From Ensifer sp. LC163 (GTDB lineage Bacteria > Pseudomonadota > Alphaproteobacteria > Rhizobiales > Rhizobiaceae), in the NCBI RefSeq assembly GCF_001695855.1, contig NZ_MBSS01000066.1, positions 124,001-188,000 of the forward strand: DNA of 64,000 nucleotides, in the 5' to 3' direction. The first letter of the stretch is position 1; each line of letters starts with the position of its first letter. Below the pieces are notes generated by a model. That model worked only from the letters and a program-made list of their open reading frames with translations. It had not been told where the DNA came from and did no database searches. Below are positions 19,438-28,600 of the stretch, one piece after another. The translations under genes and the position numbers were made by a program.

Positions 19438-20355
19438 ATGACCGCCATGGACGTGCTCGACGCAAAAGCGCTCAAGATTTTTATGGCGGTCGCCCGTATC
19501 GGTTCGATCCGCGGCGCTGCCGAACATATGGGGCTGGCGCCCTCGGTCGTCAGCCGCCAGATCGCCGACACCGAACGCGAGATCGGCCTGGCGCTGTTCG
19601 AGCGCACCGCGCGCGGCACAGTGTTGACGGATGCCGGCGAACTCGTTCTCGAACACGGCAAACGAGTCGTGGAAGACAACGGCCTGCTTGCCGAACAGCT
19701 CGACCAGATCCGCGGCGTACAGCAGACGCGCATCCGCATTCGCTGCGGCGAAGGCTTCATGGCCGATCTTGTCGAACACGGGCTGTCGTCCTTCTCCAAG
19801 GCGCATTCCTATGTCCGCTACATCGTCGAACTCGGCAGCACCGAGGACGTGGTCGATGCCATCGCCAACAGCGACGCGGATATCGGCATCGCCTACACGC
19901 CGTTGACCGATCCGCGCATCCGGGCGCTGGCGATCGCCCGGCAGCCGCTTTGCGTTATCGTGCCGAACGGGCATGCCCTCTCCAACCGTACCGATCTGAA
20001 ACTGGCGGACTGTCTGACCGCGCCCTCAGCCCTGCTCGGCAAGGGCAATGGCGTGACCCAGCTCGTCGCCCGCGTCGCCGCCGACGCCGGCATGGCGCTG
20101 GCGCCGTTGCTCGAAACCCACTCGATCGAAGTGCTGCGCCGCTTCGTCGCCTCCGGTCTTGGCGTCACCTTCCTGCCCCGCGCCGCCGTCTCCGGCGAGA
20201 TCGGTCGCGGCATCATGCTGGCAGTCGACCTCGAAGATCCGCTGCTGCGCGAGGCGAGTGCCCATCTGATGGTGCGGGCCCATCGCCGTTTGCCGCTCTC
20301 GGTGGAAAAACTCGGCCAGCATCTCGCGCTGGAAATGCAGTCTTTTCGACACTGA
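19438..20355 (+). CDS. LysR family transcriptional regulator
   Basis: 305 aa. N-terminal HTH (LKIFMAVARIGSIRGAAEHM ... VVSRQIADTEREIG) and a LysR effector domain from about residue 95. Encoded 25 bp after the M20 gene in the same direction, so probably co-transcribed and likely to regulate that operon. Confidence 0.9.
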   Translation: MTAMDVLDAKALKIFMAVARIGSIRGAAEHMGLAPSVVSRQIADTEREIGLALFERTARGTVLTDAGELVLEHGKRVVEDNGLLAEQLDQIRGVQQTRIRIRCGEGFMADLVEHGLSSFSKAHSYVRYIVELGSTEDVVDAIANSDADIGIAYTPLTDPRIRALAIARQPLCVIVPNGHALSNRTDLKLADCLTAPSALLGKGNGVTQLVARVAADAGMALAPLLETHSIEVLRRFVASGLGVTFLPRAAVSGEIGRGIMLAVDLEDPLLREASAHLMVRAHRRLPLSVEKLGQHLALEMQSFRH

Positions 20356-20473
20356 CGCTTCCCAAACGGGCTTACAAGTGGGGCCACTTCTGCACTCAGC
20401 TTCGCCGACCGGAAACCTTTGACCAAGCGGACGGACCGGACCCCACTCCTCATCCGGTTTATGGGTTCACGGC

Positions 20474-21373
20474 CTAGATCATCGCCTTGGGCAGGGCCGC
20501 CGCCAGTGCATCGGCTGCAAGGCGGACTTTCAGCGGCAAATGCGGCGTGCGCAGCCACAGGGCATAGTTGTCGAACACATATTCAGGCTCGCCTTGCAAA
20601 ACTTCGACAAGGACACCAGCCTTGATGCGATGGCGAACGAGCCATGACGGCAGCCACACCAGCCCCATCCCGGCGGTCGCCGCATCGGCGATGGCCTCGA
20701 GGTCGTCGAGGCGCATCCGATTGGCGGGCGTCACTTCCCGTGCCGGCTGGCCGTCCCGCGGGAACAGCCAGGGATGCACCCATCCCGGTCGATTATACGT
20801 CACTGCATGATGGCCACTCAGGTCGTCGATCTGCCTTGGGGCGCCGTATTTCGCGACATAGGACGGCGATGCGCAAACGACCATGCTGTGGCTGGCGAGG
20901 CGACGGGCGATGAGGCCGGACCGGTCCTCCAGAGTGCCGGTGCGGATGGCAAGGTCGTAGCCATCCTCGGCGAGATCGACGATGCGATCGCCGAACGAGA
21001 GCTCGAGCTCGAGCCTTGGGTATTTCCGCGCGAACTCCATGAGGATGGGTGCGACGCACCGCCGGCCGAGCAGAGCCGGCATGGTGACGCGCAGCCGGCC
21101 ACGCGGCTCGGAAAGCTGGTCGGCCGCAAGTGCATCCGCCGCTTCCGCTTCCGCAAGGATAACGCGGCAGCGGTCATAATAGGCGCGTCCGAATTCGGTC
21201 AGGCTCTGTCGGCGGGTCGTGCGGTTGATCAGACGCACGCCGAGCCGTTCTTCCAGAAACCGGACATGTTTGCCGACCATCGGCCCGGAAAGATCGAGAG
21301 CGACCGATGCGGCTGCAAACGAGCCGAGATCCACGGCTTTGACGAACACCGCCATGCTCGTAAGGCGATCCAT
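20474..21373 (-). CDS. LysR family transcriptional regulator (divergent from MDR gene)
   Basis: 299 aa. HTH MAVFVKAVDLGSFAAASVAL through GKHVRFLEERLGVRL, then an effector domain with GRLRVTMPALLGRRCVAPIL and the typical GLVWLPSWLVRHRI segment. It faces the quinone-oxidoreductase-like gene across a 104-bp spacer and most likely controls it, the usual arrangement for this regulator subgroup. Confidence 0.92.
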   Translation of the reverse strand: MDRLTSMAVFVKAVDLGSFAAASVALDLSGPMVGKHVRFLEERLGVRLINRTTRRQSLTEFGRAYYDRCRVILAEAEAADALAADQLSEPRGRLRVTMPALLGRRCVAPILMEFARKYPRLELELSFGDRIVDLAEDGYDLAIRTGTLEDRSGLIARRLASHSMVVCASPSYVAKYGAPRQIDDLSGHHAVTYNRPGWVHPWLFPRDGQPAREVTPANRMRLDDLEAIADAATAGMGLVWLPSWLVRHRIKAGVLVEVLQGEPEYVFDNYALWLRTPHLPLKVRLAADALAAALPKAMI

Positions 21374-21477
21374 ATTCGAAACTCCTGGTTTCTGCTACTC
21401 TGCCAAATCCGTCATTTATCGAAAAGAAGCGGACGCGCATAGCTTATTCAGTTCAATCAATACGGAGTTTACGGCTG

Positions 21478-22467
21478 ATGGCACGCGTCGTTCGTTTTCA
21501 TGAGCATGGTGGTCCCGAGGTATTGCGCATCGAGGATCGGGATGTTGCCGCCCCCGGCCCCGGCGAGGTCCGCATTCGCGTCAAGGCGCTCGGCCTCAAT
21601 CGCGCCGAGGCGCTGCTGCGCTCGGGCCGGTATATCGAGACGCCGACGCTGCCTTCCGGTCTCGGCCTTGAGGCTGCAGGCCCCATCGAGGCGGTCGGCG
21701 ACGGGGTCGACGACCTCAAGCCCGGCGACGCCGTCAGCGTCATCCCACCGAAATCAATGGTCCGTTGGCCGGCCTATGGCGAGCTTGCCACCTTCCCTGC
21801 TTCCCAGGTCGTCAAACACCCGCCGACGCTCGGTTGGGAAGCGGCCGCAGCGGTCTGGATGCAGTATCTGACGGCCTATGGCGCCCTGATCGACATCGCC
21901 AAGCTCGGTAAGGGGGATATGGTCGTGATCACCGCCGCCTCGAGCAGCGTCGGACTGGCGGCCATCCAGATCGCCAACATGGTCGGCGCAACGGCGATCG
22001 CGGTCACGCGGACCTCCGCCAAGAAGCAGGCCCTGCTCGATTTCGGCGCCGCGCATGTGGTCGCCTCAACCGAGGAAGACCTGGAAGCCCGATTGAAGGA
22101 GATTGCCGGCCCGCAAGGAATCCGTGTGGTGTTTGACCCCATAGGCGGGCCGATATTCGAGCCGTTGACGGCGGCAATGTCGCGTGGCGGCATCCTGATC
22201 GAGTATGGCGGCCTCAGCCCCGAACCCACGCCTTTTCCGCTGTTTGCCGTCCTCAGCAAGACGTTGACGTTGCGAGGCTACCTCGTCCACGAGATCATTG
22301 CCGATCCCCAGCGATTGCAGGCGGCCAAGACCTTCATTCTCGACGGCCTCGCCTCGGGCTCGTTGCAGCCGACGATCGCAAGGACCTTTCCGTTCGAGCA
22401 GATCGTCGAGGCGCATCGCTATCTCGAGACGAACGAACAATTCGGCAAGATCGTCGTGACGGTCTGA
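21478..22467 (+). CDS. Zinc-independent MDR / NADPH:quinone oxidoreductase-like protein
   Basis: 329 aa. GroES-like N-terminal domain (VRFHEHGGPEVLRIED ... PGPGEVRIRVKALGLNRAE) and a Rossmann domain with ITAASSSVGLAAIQIANMVGA. The structural-zinc Cys cluster is absent, as in quinone reductases. It would reduce quinones or enones with NADPH in the cytoplasm. CGGAG lies 10 nt before the ATG. Divergent LysR gene upstream. Confidence 0.88.
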   Translation: MARVVRFHEHGGPEVLRIEDRDVAAPGPGEVRIRVKALGLNRAEALLRSGRYIETPTLPSGLGLEAAGPIEAVGDGVDDLKPGDAVSVIPPKSMVRWPAYGELATFPASQVVKHPPTLGWEAAAAVWMQYLTAYGALIDIAKLGKGDMVVITAASSSVGLAAIQIANMVGATAIAVTRTSAKKQALLDFGAAHVVASTEEDLEARLKEIAGPQGIRVVFDPIGGPIFEPLTAAMSRGGILIEYGGLSPEPTPFPLFAVLSKTLTLRGYLVHEIIADPQRLQAAKTFILDGLASGSLQPTIARTFPFEQIVEAHRYLETNEQFGKIVVTV

Positions 22468-22668
22468 CGGTAATGCGTAAAACAAAGAGATCGAGCGTTG
22501 CTGCGACTTTATCTAAACCGGAAACACGCGATGCCTCGGGTCGGTCTCCGGCGAAACACCGACGTTGCGGAGCAAGCAACGCAGTGTACCGGACCCGCCG
22601 TCTACCCGCCCCGGATACCCCGTGCCACCTTCACAGCACCAAAACAAACGCTGAGGGTGACACCGGAC

Positions 22669-23553
22669 ATGACGACGAAAGAGACAGCGATAGGCGTGGT
22701 CGGGCTTGGAGCCATGGGGCTCGGAATGGCGACCACGCTCGCAAGCCACGGCTTTGCCGTGAAGGGCTTCGACCTCTCCGACAGCAGACGCAGACTGGCT
22801 GGCGAAGGCGGCGTGACGGCTTGCGAAACGCTCTGCGATGTCTTCGTCGATACCGGTTTCATCGTCTTCTCGCTGCCGACGGCCAAGGACGTCGCAGCCG
22901 TCGTCGAAGCCAATCTCGACGCCCTGAAGGGTGCCAAGGAGCGTGTCGTCATCATCGACACCTCCACGTCTGAGCCCGACGTTTCGCGCGATCTCGCCGC
23001 CGGCTTGAATGCGCTTGGCCATGGTTTCCTCGATGCACCCGTTTCCGGCGGGCCGGCGGGAGCGGCAAGCGGCAAGCTGACGATGATGATCGGCGGCAGC
23101 GACGCCGATGTCGCGCGTGCGGCAGAGGTGATCGATGCGATGTCGGCCAAGGCCCTGCATGTCGGACCGAGCGGTGCCGGCAACGTCGCCAAGCTCGTCA
23201 ACAACCTGCTAGCGGCCGCCCATATGGTGACGACGGGCGAAGGCCTGAAGCTCGCGCTTTCGGCCGGGCTTGAGCCCGAACAGGCGCTGAAGGTGCTGAA
23301 TGCCGCCTCCGGCAAATCGATGATCAGCGAAGTGCATTTTCCGACATGGGTGATGAACGACCGCTTCGACAGCGGCTTCACCATGGGGCTGATGCGCAAG
23401 GACGTGCGGCTTGCAAGCGAGCTCGCCGCGCGCACCGGCGCAGCACTACCGCTTTCGGCCGCCGTCGCCCGGCTCTGGGCCGAAAGCCCGCTCGACAATG
23501 CCGACGATTTCACCCGCATGGGCGCCTTCCGCGCCGCGGCCAACGACAACTGA
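22669..23553 (+). CDS. NAD(P)-dependent beta-hydroxyacid dehydrogenase (3-HIBADH-like)
   Basis: 294 aa. N-terminal Rossmann motif IGVVGLGAMGLGMATTL, substrate motif DAPVSGGPAGAASGKL and catalytic-Lys region GNVAKLVNNLL. It belongs with 3-hydroxyisobutyrate, tartronate-semialdehyde and L-threonate dehydrogenases; which acid is oxidised cannot be told. The ATG at 22669 begins the homology, and the 57-codon upstream extension has none. Followed after 18 bp by an aldehyde dehydrogenase, suggesting a two-step oxidation. Confidence 0.88.
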   Translation: MTTKETAIGVVGLGAMGLGMATTLASHGFAVKGFDLSDSRRRLAGEGGVTACETLCDVFVDTGFIVFSLPTAKDVAAVVEANLDALKGAKERVVIIDTSTSEPDVSRDLAAGLNALGHGFLDAPVSGGPAGAASGKLTMMIGGSDADVARAAEVIDAMSAKALHVGPSGAGNVAKLVNNLLAAAHMVTTGEGLKLALSAGLEPEQALKVLNAASGKSMISEVHFPTWVMNDRFDSGFTMGLMRKDVRLASELAARTGAALPLSAAVARLWAESPLDNADDFTRMGAFRAAANDN

Positions 23554-23571
23554 CAAGACAAGGGGAAGACG

Positions 23572-25116
23572 ATGAACGACATGACCATGCCGGCCGCCAA
23601 GGCCGAGCGCATCCGCACGCTGTTTCATGGTTTCCTGCCCGGCAGCGAGATCGGCAGCTATGTCGACGGCGCGCTGGTGGCGGGCTCCGGGCCTGAGCAG
23701 GATCTGACCGATCCTGCGACAGGCGAGGTGTTCGCGACGTTCAAGGACGCCGGTACCGACGTCGTCGATGCGGCGATGGAAGCGGCGACGCGCGCCCAGC
23801 GCGAATGGATGGCGATGACGGCGTCGGCGCGTGGCCGCGTGATGAACGATATCGCCCGCAAGATCCGCGAGCGCGCACCGGACCTGGCCGAGCTTGAAAG
23901 CCGTTCCGCCGGCCGGCCGATCCGCGATATCCGCGGCGAAGCGCTGCGTGTCGCCGAAATGTTCGAATACTACGCCGGCTGGTGCGACAAGCTGCATGGC
24001 GACGTCATCCCCGTTCCGACCTCGCACCTGAATTACATCCGGCACGAACCGGTCGGCGTCGTTGCGCAGATCACGCCCTGGAACGCACCTCTCTTCACCG
24101 GCGGCTGGCAGATCGCGCCGGCGATCTGCGCCGGCAACGGCGTCGTCATCAAGCCGTCGGAACTGACGCCGCTCAGCACACTGGTCCTCGGCGCGCTTTG
24201 CGAAGCGGGCGGCGCACCGCGCGGCCTCGTCAACGTCATCGCCGGCCAGGGCCTGACCGCAGGCGCTGCCATGGTTGCCCACCCGAAAACGGCCCTCGTC
24301 GTCTTCGTCGGCTCTGCTGAGGCCGGCTCTGCCATTGCGGCCGCAGCTGCGAAAAATGTCGTCCCCTGCATTCTCGAACTCGGCGGCAAGTCCGGCAACA
24401 TCGTCTTTGCCGACGCGGATCTGGACCGTGCGATCGTCGGTGCGCAGTCGGCCATCTTCTCGGGCGCCGGCCAAAGCTGCGTCGCCGGTTCCCGCCTCCT
24501 GATCCACCGCTCGGTGCACCAGCAATTCGTCGAGCGTTATGCCCGCGCCGCCGAGCGCATCCCCGTCGGCGATCCCTATCTCGACGCCACCCAGATCGGC
24601 CCGATCAACAATGCCCGTCAATGGGCAAAGATCGACGAGATGGTGCGCCAGGGCGTTGCCGAGGGCGCGACGCTTGCAACCGGCGGCACGAAACCGGAGG
24701 CGCTTTCCTCCTCCGGCGGCTTCTTCTTCGCCCCGACCATCCTCGACAACGTCAAGCCCGACATGACCATCGCACGCGAGGAGGTCTTCGGTCCGGTCGT
24801 CGGCGTCACCGTCTTTGACGACGAAGACGAAGCCGTGGCGCTTGCCAACGACAACCCCTACGGCCTCGCCGGCGCGGTCTGGACAAAGGATGTCGGGCGC
24901 GCCCACCGCATGGCGTCGCGCGTGCGCGCCGGCACGTTCTGGATCAATGGCTACAAGACGATCAGTGTCATGTCGCCCTTCGGCGGTTTCGGCCGTTCCG
25001 GCTACGGCCGCTCCAGCGGGCGCGACGCACTGCTGGCCTACACTCAGACGAAAAGTGTCTGGGTCGAGACGGCGGAAAACCCAGCCGTCGTCTTCGGCTA
25101 CGCCCCCGAGGCGTGA
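23572..25116 (+). CDS. Aldehyde dehydrogenase family protein
   Basis: 514 aa, NAD(P)-dependent. QITPWNAPLFTGGWQIAPA (cofactor region), catalytic Glu in LELGGKSGNIVFADADLD and catalytic Cys in FSGAGQSCVAGSRLLIH. GGGGAAGACG precedes the ATG. Same transcription unit as the hydroxyacid dehydrogenase. The substrate is probably a small semialdehyde. Confidence 0.92.
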   Translation: MNDMTMPAAKAERIRTLFHGFLPGSEIGSYVDGALVAGSGPEQDLTDPATGEVFATFKDAGTDVVDAAMEAATRAQREWMAMTASARGRVMNDIARKIRERAPDLAELESRSAGRPIRDIRGEALRVAEMFEYYAGWCDKLHGDVIPVPTSHLNYIRHEPVGVVAQITPWNAPLFTGGWQIAPAICAGNGVVIKPSELTPLSTLVLGALCEAGGAPRGLVNVIAGQGLTAGAAMVAHPKTALVVFVGSAEAGSAIAAAAAKNVVPCILELGGKSGNIVFADADLDRAIVGAQSAIFSGAGQSCVAGSRLLIHRSVHQQFVERYARAAERIPVGDPYLDATQIGPINNARQWAKIDEMVRQGVAEGATLATGGTKPEALSSSGGFFFAPTILDNVKPDMTIAREEVFGPVVGVTVFDDEDEAVALANDNPYGLAGAVWTKDVGRAHRMASRVRAGTFWINGYKTISVMSPFGGFGRSGYGRSSGRDALLAYTQTKSVWVETAENPAVVFGYAPEA

Positions 25117-25655
25117 CGACAGTCTTTTTGCCGAACCAGACATCAACCGATCGCCAGGAGGGGACGGCCTGATTCCATGTTCAGGCCGTCGTCCTCGGTG
25201 CAACGTTGAGTTAGCCACAAATTATCAGGCGCGATGTTTCCGGGATCGTCGTGCTTCGCTCGCCGCAGCGCCCGCCCTCGGTTCCGCATTCTACCGACAG
25301 GCGCAAATGCCCTGGGCGAAATGATAAAATCTGCGCGTGTGTTGCAAGACTGTTACAGCCTTACGTGGCCGAACCGGCAATAAGTATCACTATATTTGCT
25401 TTGGTTCTGTTGGTGGCAAGAGGGCCGTGGCAATCGGGGGACAATCCAGACGCAAGAAGCGCGCGCCGAAGGCCTTGCCTTTTCGGCGGGTACGTTTGCG
25501 CCCGGGATTTTGTAGTGGGGCTTTTTCCGATGACGTATTTCTGTCGTGACTCTGAGCAAGACGTCCTTGCAACACACGACAGTTCTCCAGCATTTCATCC
25601 CATTTCCCGCCTGCTAGCGCTGGCGGGCCCGGCGCGCTCAAGCAAGGCGATCGCC
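25117..25655. other. Intergenic region upstream of the autotransporter gene
   Basis: About 540 bp. The first 80 bp hold a terminator-like hairpin. The rest includes an AT-rich patch near 25375-25410 and is the likely promoter and leader of the autotransporter. The autotransporter frame stays open back to 25251, but those codons show no signal peptide or domain and I treat them as non-coding. Confidence 0.5.
25163..25190 (+). terminator. Terminator-like hairpin after aldehyde dehydrogenase
   Basis: GACGGCCTGA (25163-25172) pairs perfectly with TCAGGCCGTC (25181-25190) over an 8-nt loop, 46 bp after the gene stop. No T tract follows. Confidence 0.55.
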
Positions 25656-28600
25656 ATGCGGTTCGCAACGTTCCTCATTGCGTTGTTGATGGCGGGCAAC
25701 GCCTACGCCCTTTCGAACGCCTGCAATGAAATCAACGCCAACTGGTCGAACATTTCGCGTGGCGTGCAGAACGCATGGTTCGACGGTTACTATGCGTCGT
25801 TCGAGCAAGGCGAGGAACTCTCCTACACGGTCACCACGACCAACAGCAGTGCCTTGGAGAAAAGCGGTGGCTATGCCGGCGCCTCGTTTGGCGTCTCAAA
25901 AGGCGGGCAATATGACATAACGGTCGTAGAGCACTCAATCGGCCCGACCGAGCCGAACGACTACACGCGGTCCGGGAGCATCACGCTCGATCCGGCGCAG
26001 ACATATTGGATGTATGTCATGGGCGGCTACGAGAGTGGCGTCGCTACGGTCACCGTTACGTGCCGTTCCACGCTGCTGCCGCCGGTGATCTCGTCGATTT
26101 CGCCTGCTTCCGGCCTGACATTGGACACGACCGACGTGACGATTGACGGCTCCAACTTTACCGGGACGACGAGCGTGACTTTCGGCGGCGCTGCGGCCAC
26201 GTCGGTCACGGTCGTCAACGAAACGCAGATCAGGGCCGCCGCACCGGCGCATGCGGCTGGCGCCGTCGACATCGTCGTCACGAACCCGGCAGGTTCAGGA
26301 ACGCTTACCAGTGGGTTCACCTACATCGCGCCGTCGACCGACGCAACGCTCAGCCTCCTGTCGCTGAGCACGGGATCACTTTCACCCCCGTTCGCGTCAA
26401 CGACAACGAACTATTCCGTCAACGTTCCCAACAGCGTCTCGTCGCTGACCGTGACCCCCACGACCACCGACAGCGGAGCGACCGTCTCAGTCAATAGCAA
26501 TCCAGTCGCAAGCGGCTCGCCTTCGGGCGCAATCTCTCTGGGTGTCGGCTCGAATTCCGTCTCCGTCACCGTCACCGCGCAGGACCGTTCCACTCAAAAG
26601 ACCTATTCGGTCGCCGTAACCCGCGGCACGCCATTGGCCCTATCGCCTCCGGCCGGTACCTTGGCGGGCGGCACCGTCGGCTCGGCCTATGGCCTGTCTT
26701 TCAGCGCCTCCGGGGGATTGTCGCCGTATACATATTCCGTTTCGACCGGCGCGCTTCCGACCGGATTGACCCTCTCGGCGGCGGGTGTGCTCTCGGGCAC
26801 GCCGACGGCAGCCGGTACCTTCTCGTTCTCGATTGAGGCAAGGGACGGCCACAACGATACCGTCCCGACGGCATACTCCGTTGAAATCGTGGCACCGGCG
26901 ATTGCAATTTCACCGGCGGCATTGCCTGTGTCCATGGTGGGCACGGCCTACAGCCAAACGATCACCGCCAGCGGCGGGGTCGGTCCCTACACTTTTGCGG
27001 TCACATCTGGCTCGCTCCCGGCGGGCATGGCTTTGGCTGGCGACGGGACGTTGTCGGGCACGGCAACGGCCGGAGGAAGTTTCCCGTTCACGATCCAGGC
27101 GACCGACGCGTTCAACAGCACCGGGACCCTGGCCTACACCCTGAACGTCAACGCTCCGGCTATTGCCATGTCTCCGACGAGCCTTGCAGGTGGCACCGTC
27201 GGCGCGACCTACAGCCAGACCATTTCGGCCAGCGGTGGAACGACCCCCCACATCTTTGCGGTCATGGCGGGTGCACTGCCGGCAGGGATCACGCTCGCCG
27301 CAGACGGCACCTTGTCCGGCACGCCGACGGCGAGCGGAACCTCCAACGTCACCATTCGAGCCACCGACCGTTCCAGCGGCACCGGCCCGTATTTCAGCGA
27401 GCAGAACTACACGCTGGTGATCGGCGTGCCCACGATCACCTTCTCGCCTGCGACTTTGCCGGCCGCCTCGACTGGCGCCGCCTACAGCCAGACGATCGCG
27501 GCTACAGGTGGAACCGGACCCTACACCTATGCAATATCATCAGGCGCGCTCCCACCCGGCATCACATTGGTCGGCGGAACGTTGTCGGGTACCGCAACGG
27601 CCGGGGGGAGCTTCTCGTTCAGCGTGCAAGCGACCGATGCCTTCAGCAGCACGGGTATCCAGGCCTATACGCTCGCCGTCGACCTGCCGGCGATCGTCGT
27701 TTCTCCGGCAAGCCTCGCGACAGGGGAAATCGGTGTCGCCTACAATCAATCGATGACGGCCAGTGGCGGAACCGCGCAGTATAGCTATTCGGTGGCATCG
27801 GGCGCGTTGCCGGCAGGTCTCACCCTGGCCGCCAACGGCACCTTGTCCGGCACCCCGACGGCGAGCGGGACCTTCAACGTCACCATTCGAGCCACCGACA
27901 GTTCCGGCGGAACCGGCCCCTATTCCGGCGATCACGCCTATACGCTGGTGATCGGTGTGCCCACGATCACGCTCTCGCCTGCGACTTTGCCTTCCGCGTC
28001 GACGGGCACGGCCTATAACCAAACGCTTGGTGCCAGCGGCGGCGTCAGCCCCTACGGCTATACCTTGGCCTCCGGCACGCTACCGGCAGGTCTCGACCTT
28101 GCCGCCAACGGGACGCTGTCCGGCACTCTGACTGCAGCCGGAAACTTCACGTTCACGATCCAGGCGACCGACGCCTTCGGAAGAACCGGAGCACAAGCCT
28201 ACACTTTGTCCGTCACCGCCCCGACGATCGTGATGACGCCGACAAACCTTGCATCAGGGATGCTGGGCGCCGCCTATGGCCAAACGGTCACCGCCAGCGG
28301 CGGGGTCGGGCCGTACGGCTATTCCCTGACCGCCGGCACGCTGCCGGCAGGTCTCAACCTTGCGGCCAACGGGACATTGTCCGGCACGCCGACGGCAAGC
28401 GGAAACTTCACGTTCAGCATCCAGGCAACCGATGCCTTCGGAAGTACCGGAGCGCAAACCTACACTTTCTCCGTCGACACCCCGACGATCGTGCTCACAC
28501 CGACAAACCTTGCCAACGGAACAGCCGGCGCCGCCTATAGCCAGACGGTCACCGCCAGCGGCGGAACTGCTCCTTATTCCTATTCGCTGACATCGGGCGC

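Noticed and set aside
23446-25218. 590-codon open frame antisense to the aldehyde dehydrogenase
   Set aside because: Composition typical of a complementary-strand shadow; no domain, no ribosome site.
25251-25655. N-terminal extension of the autotransporter frame
   Set aside because: It would bury the clear signal peptide starting at 25656 and shows no homology-like features.
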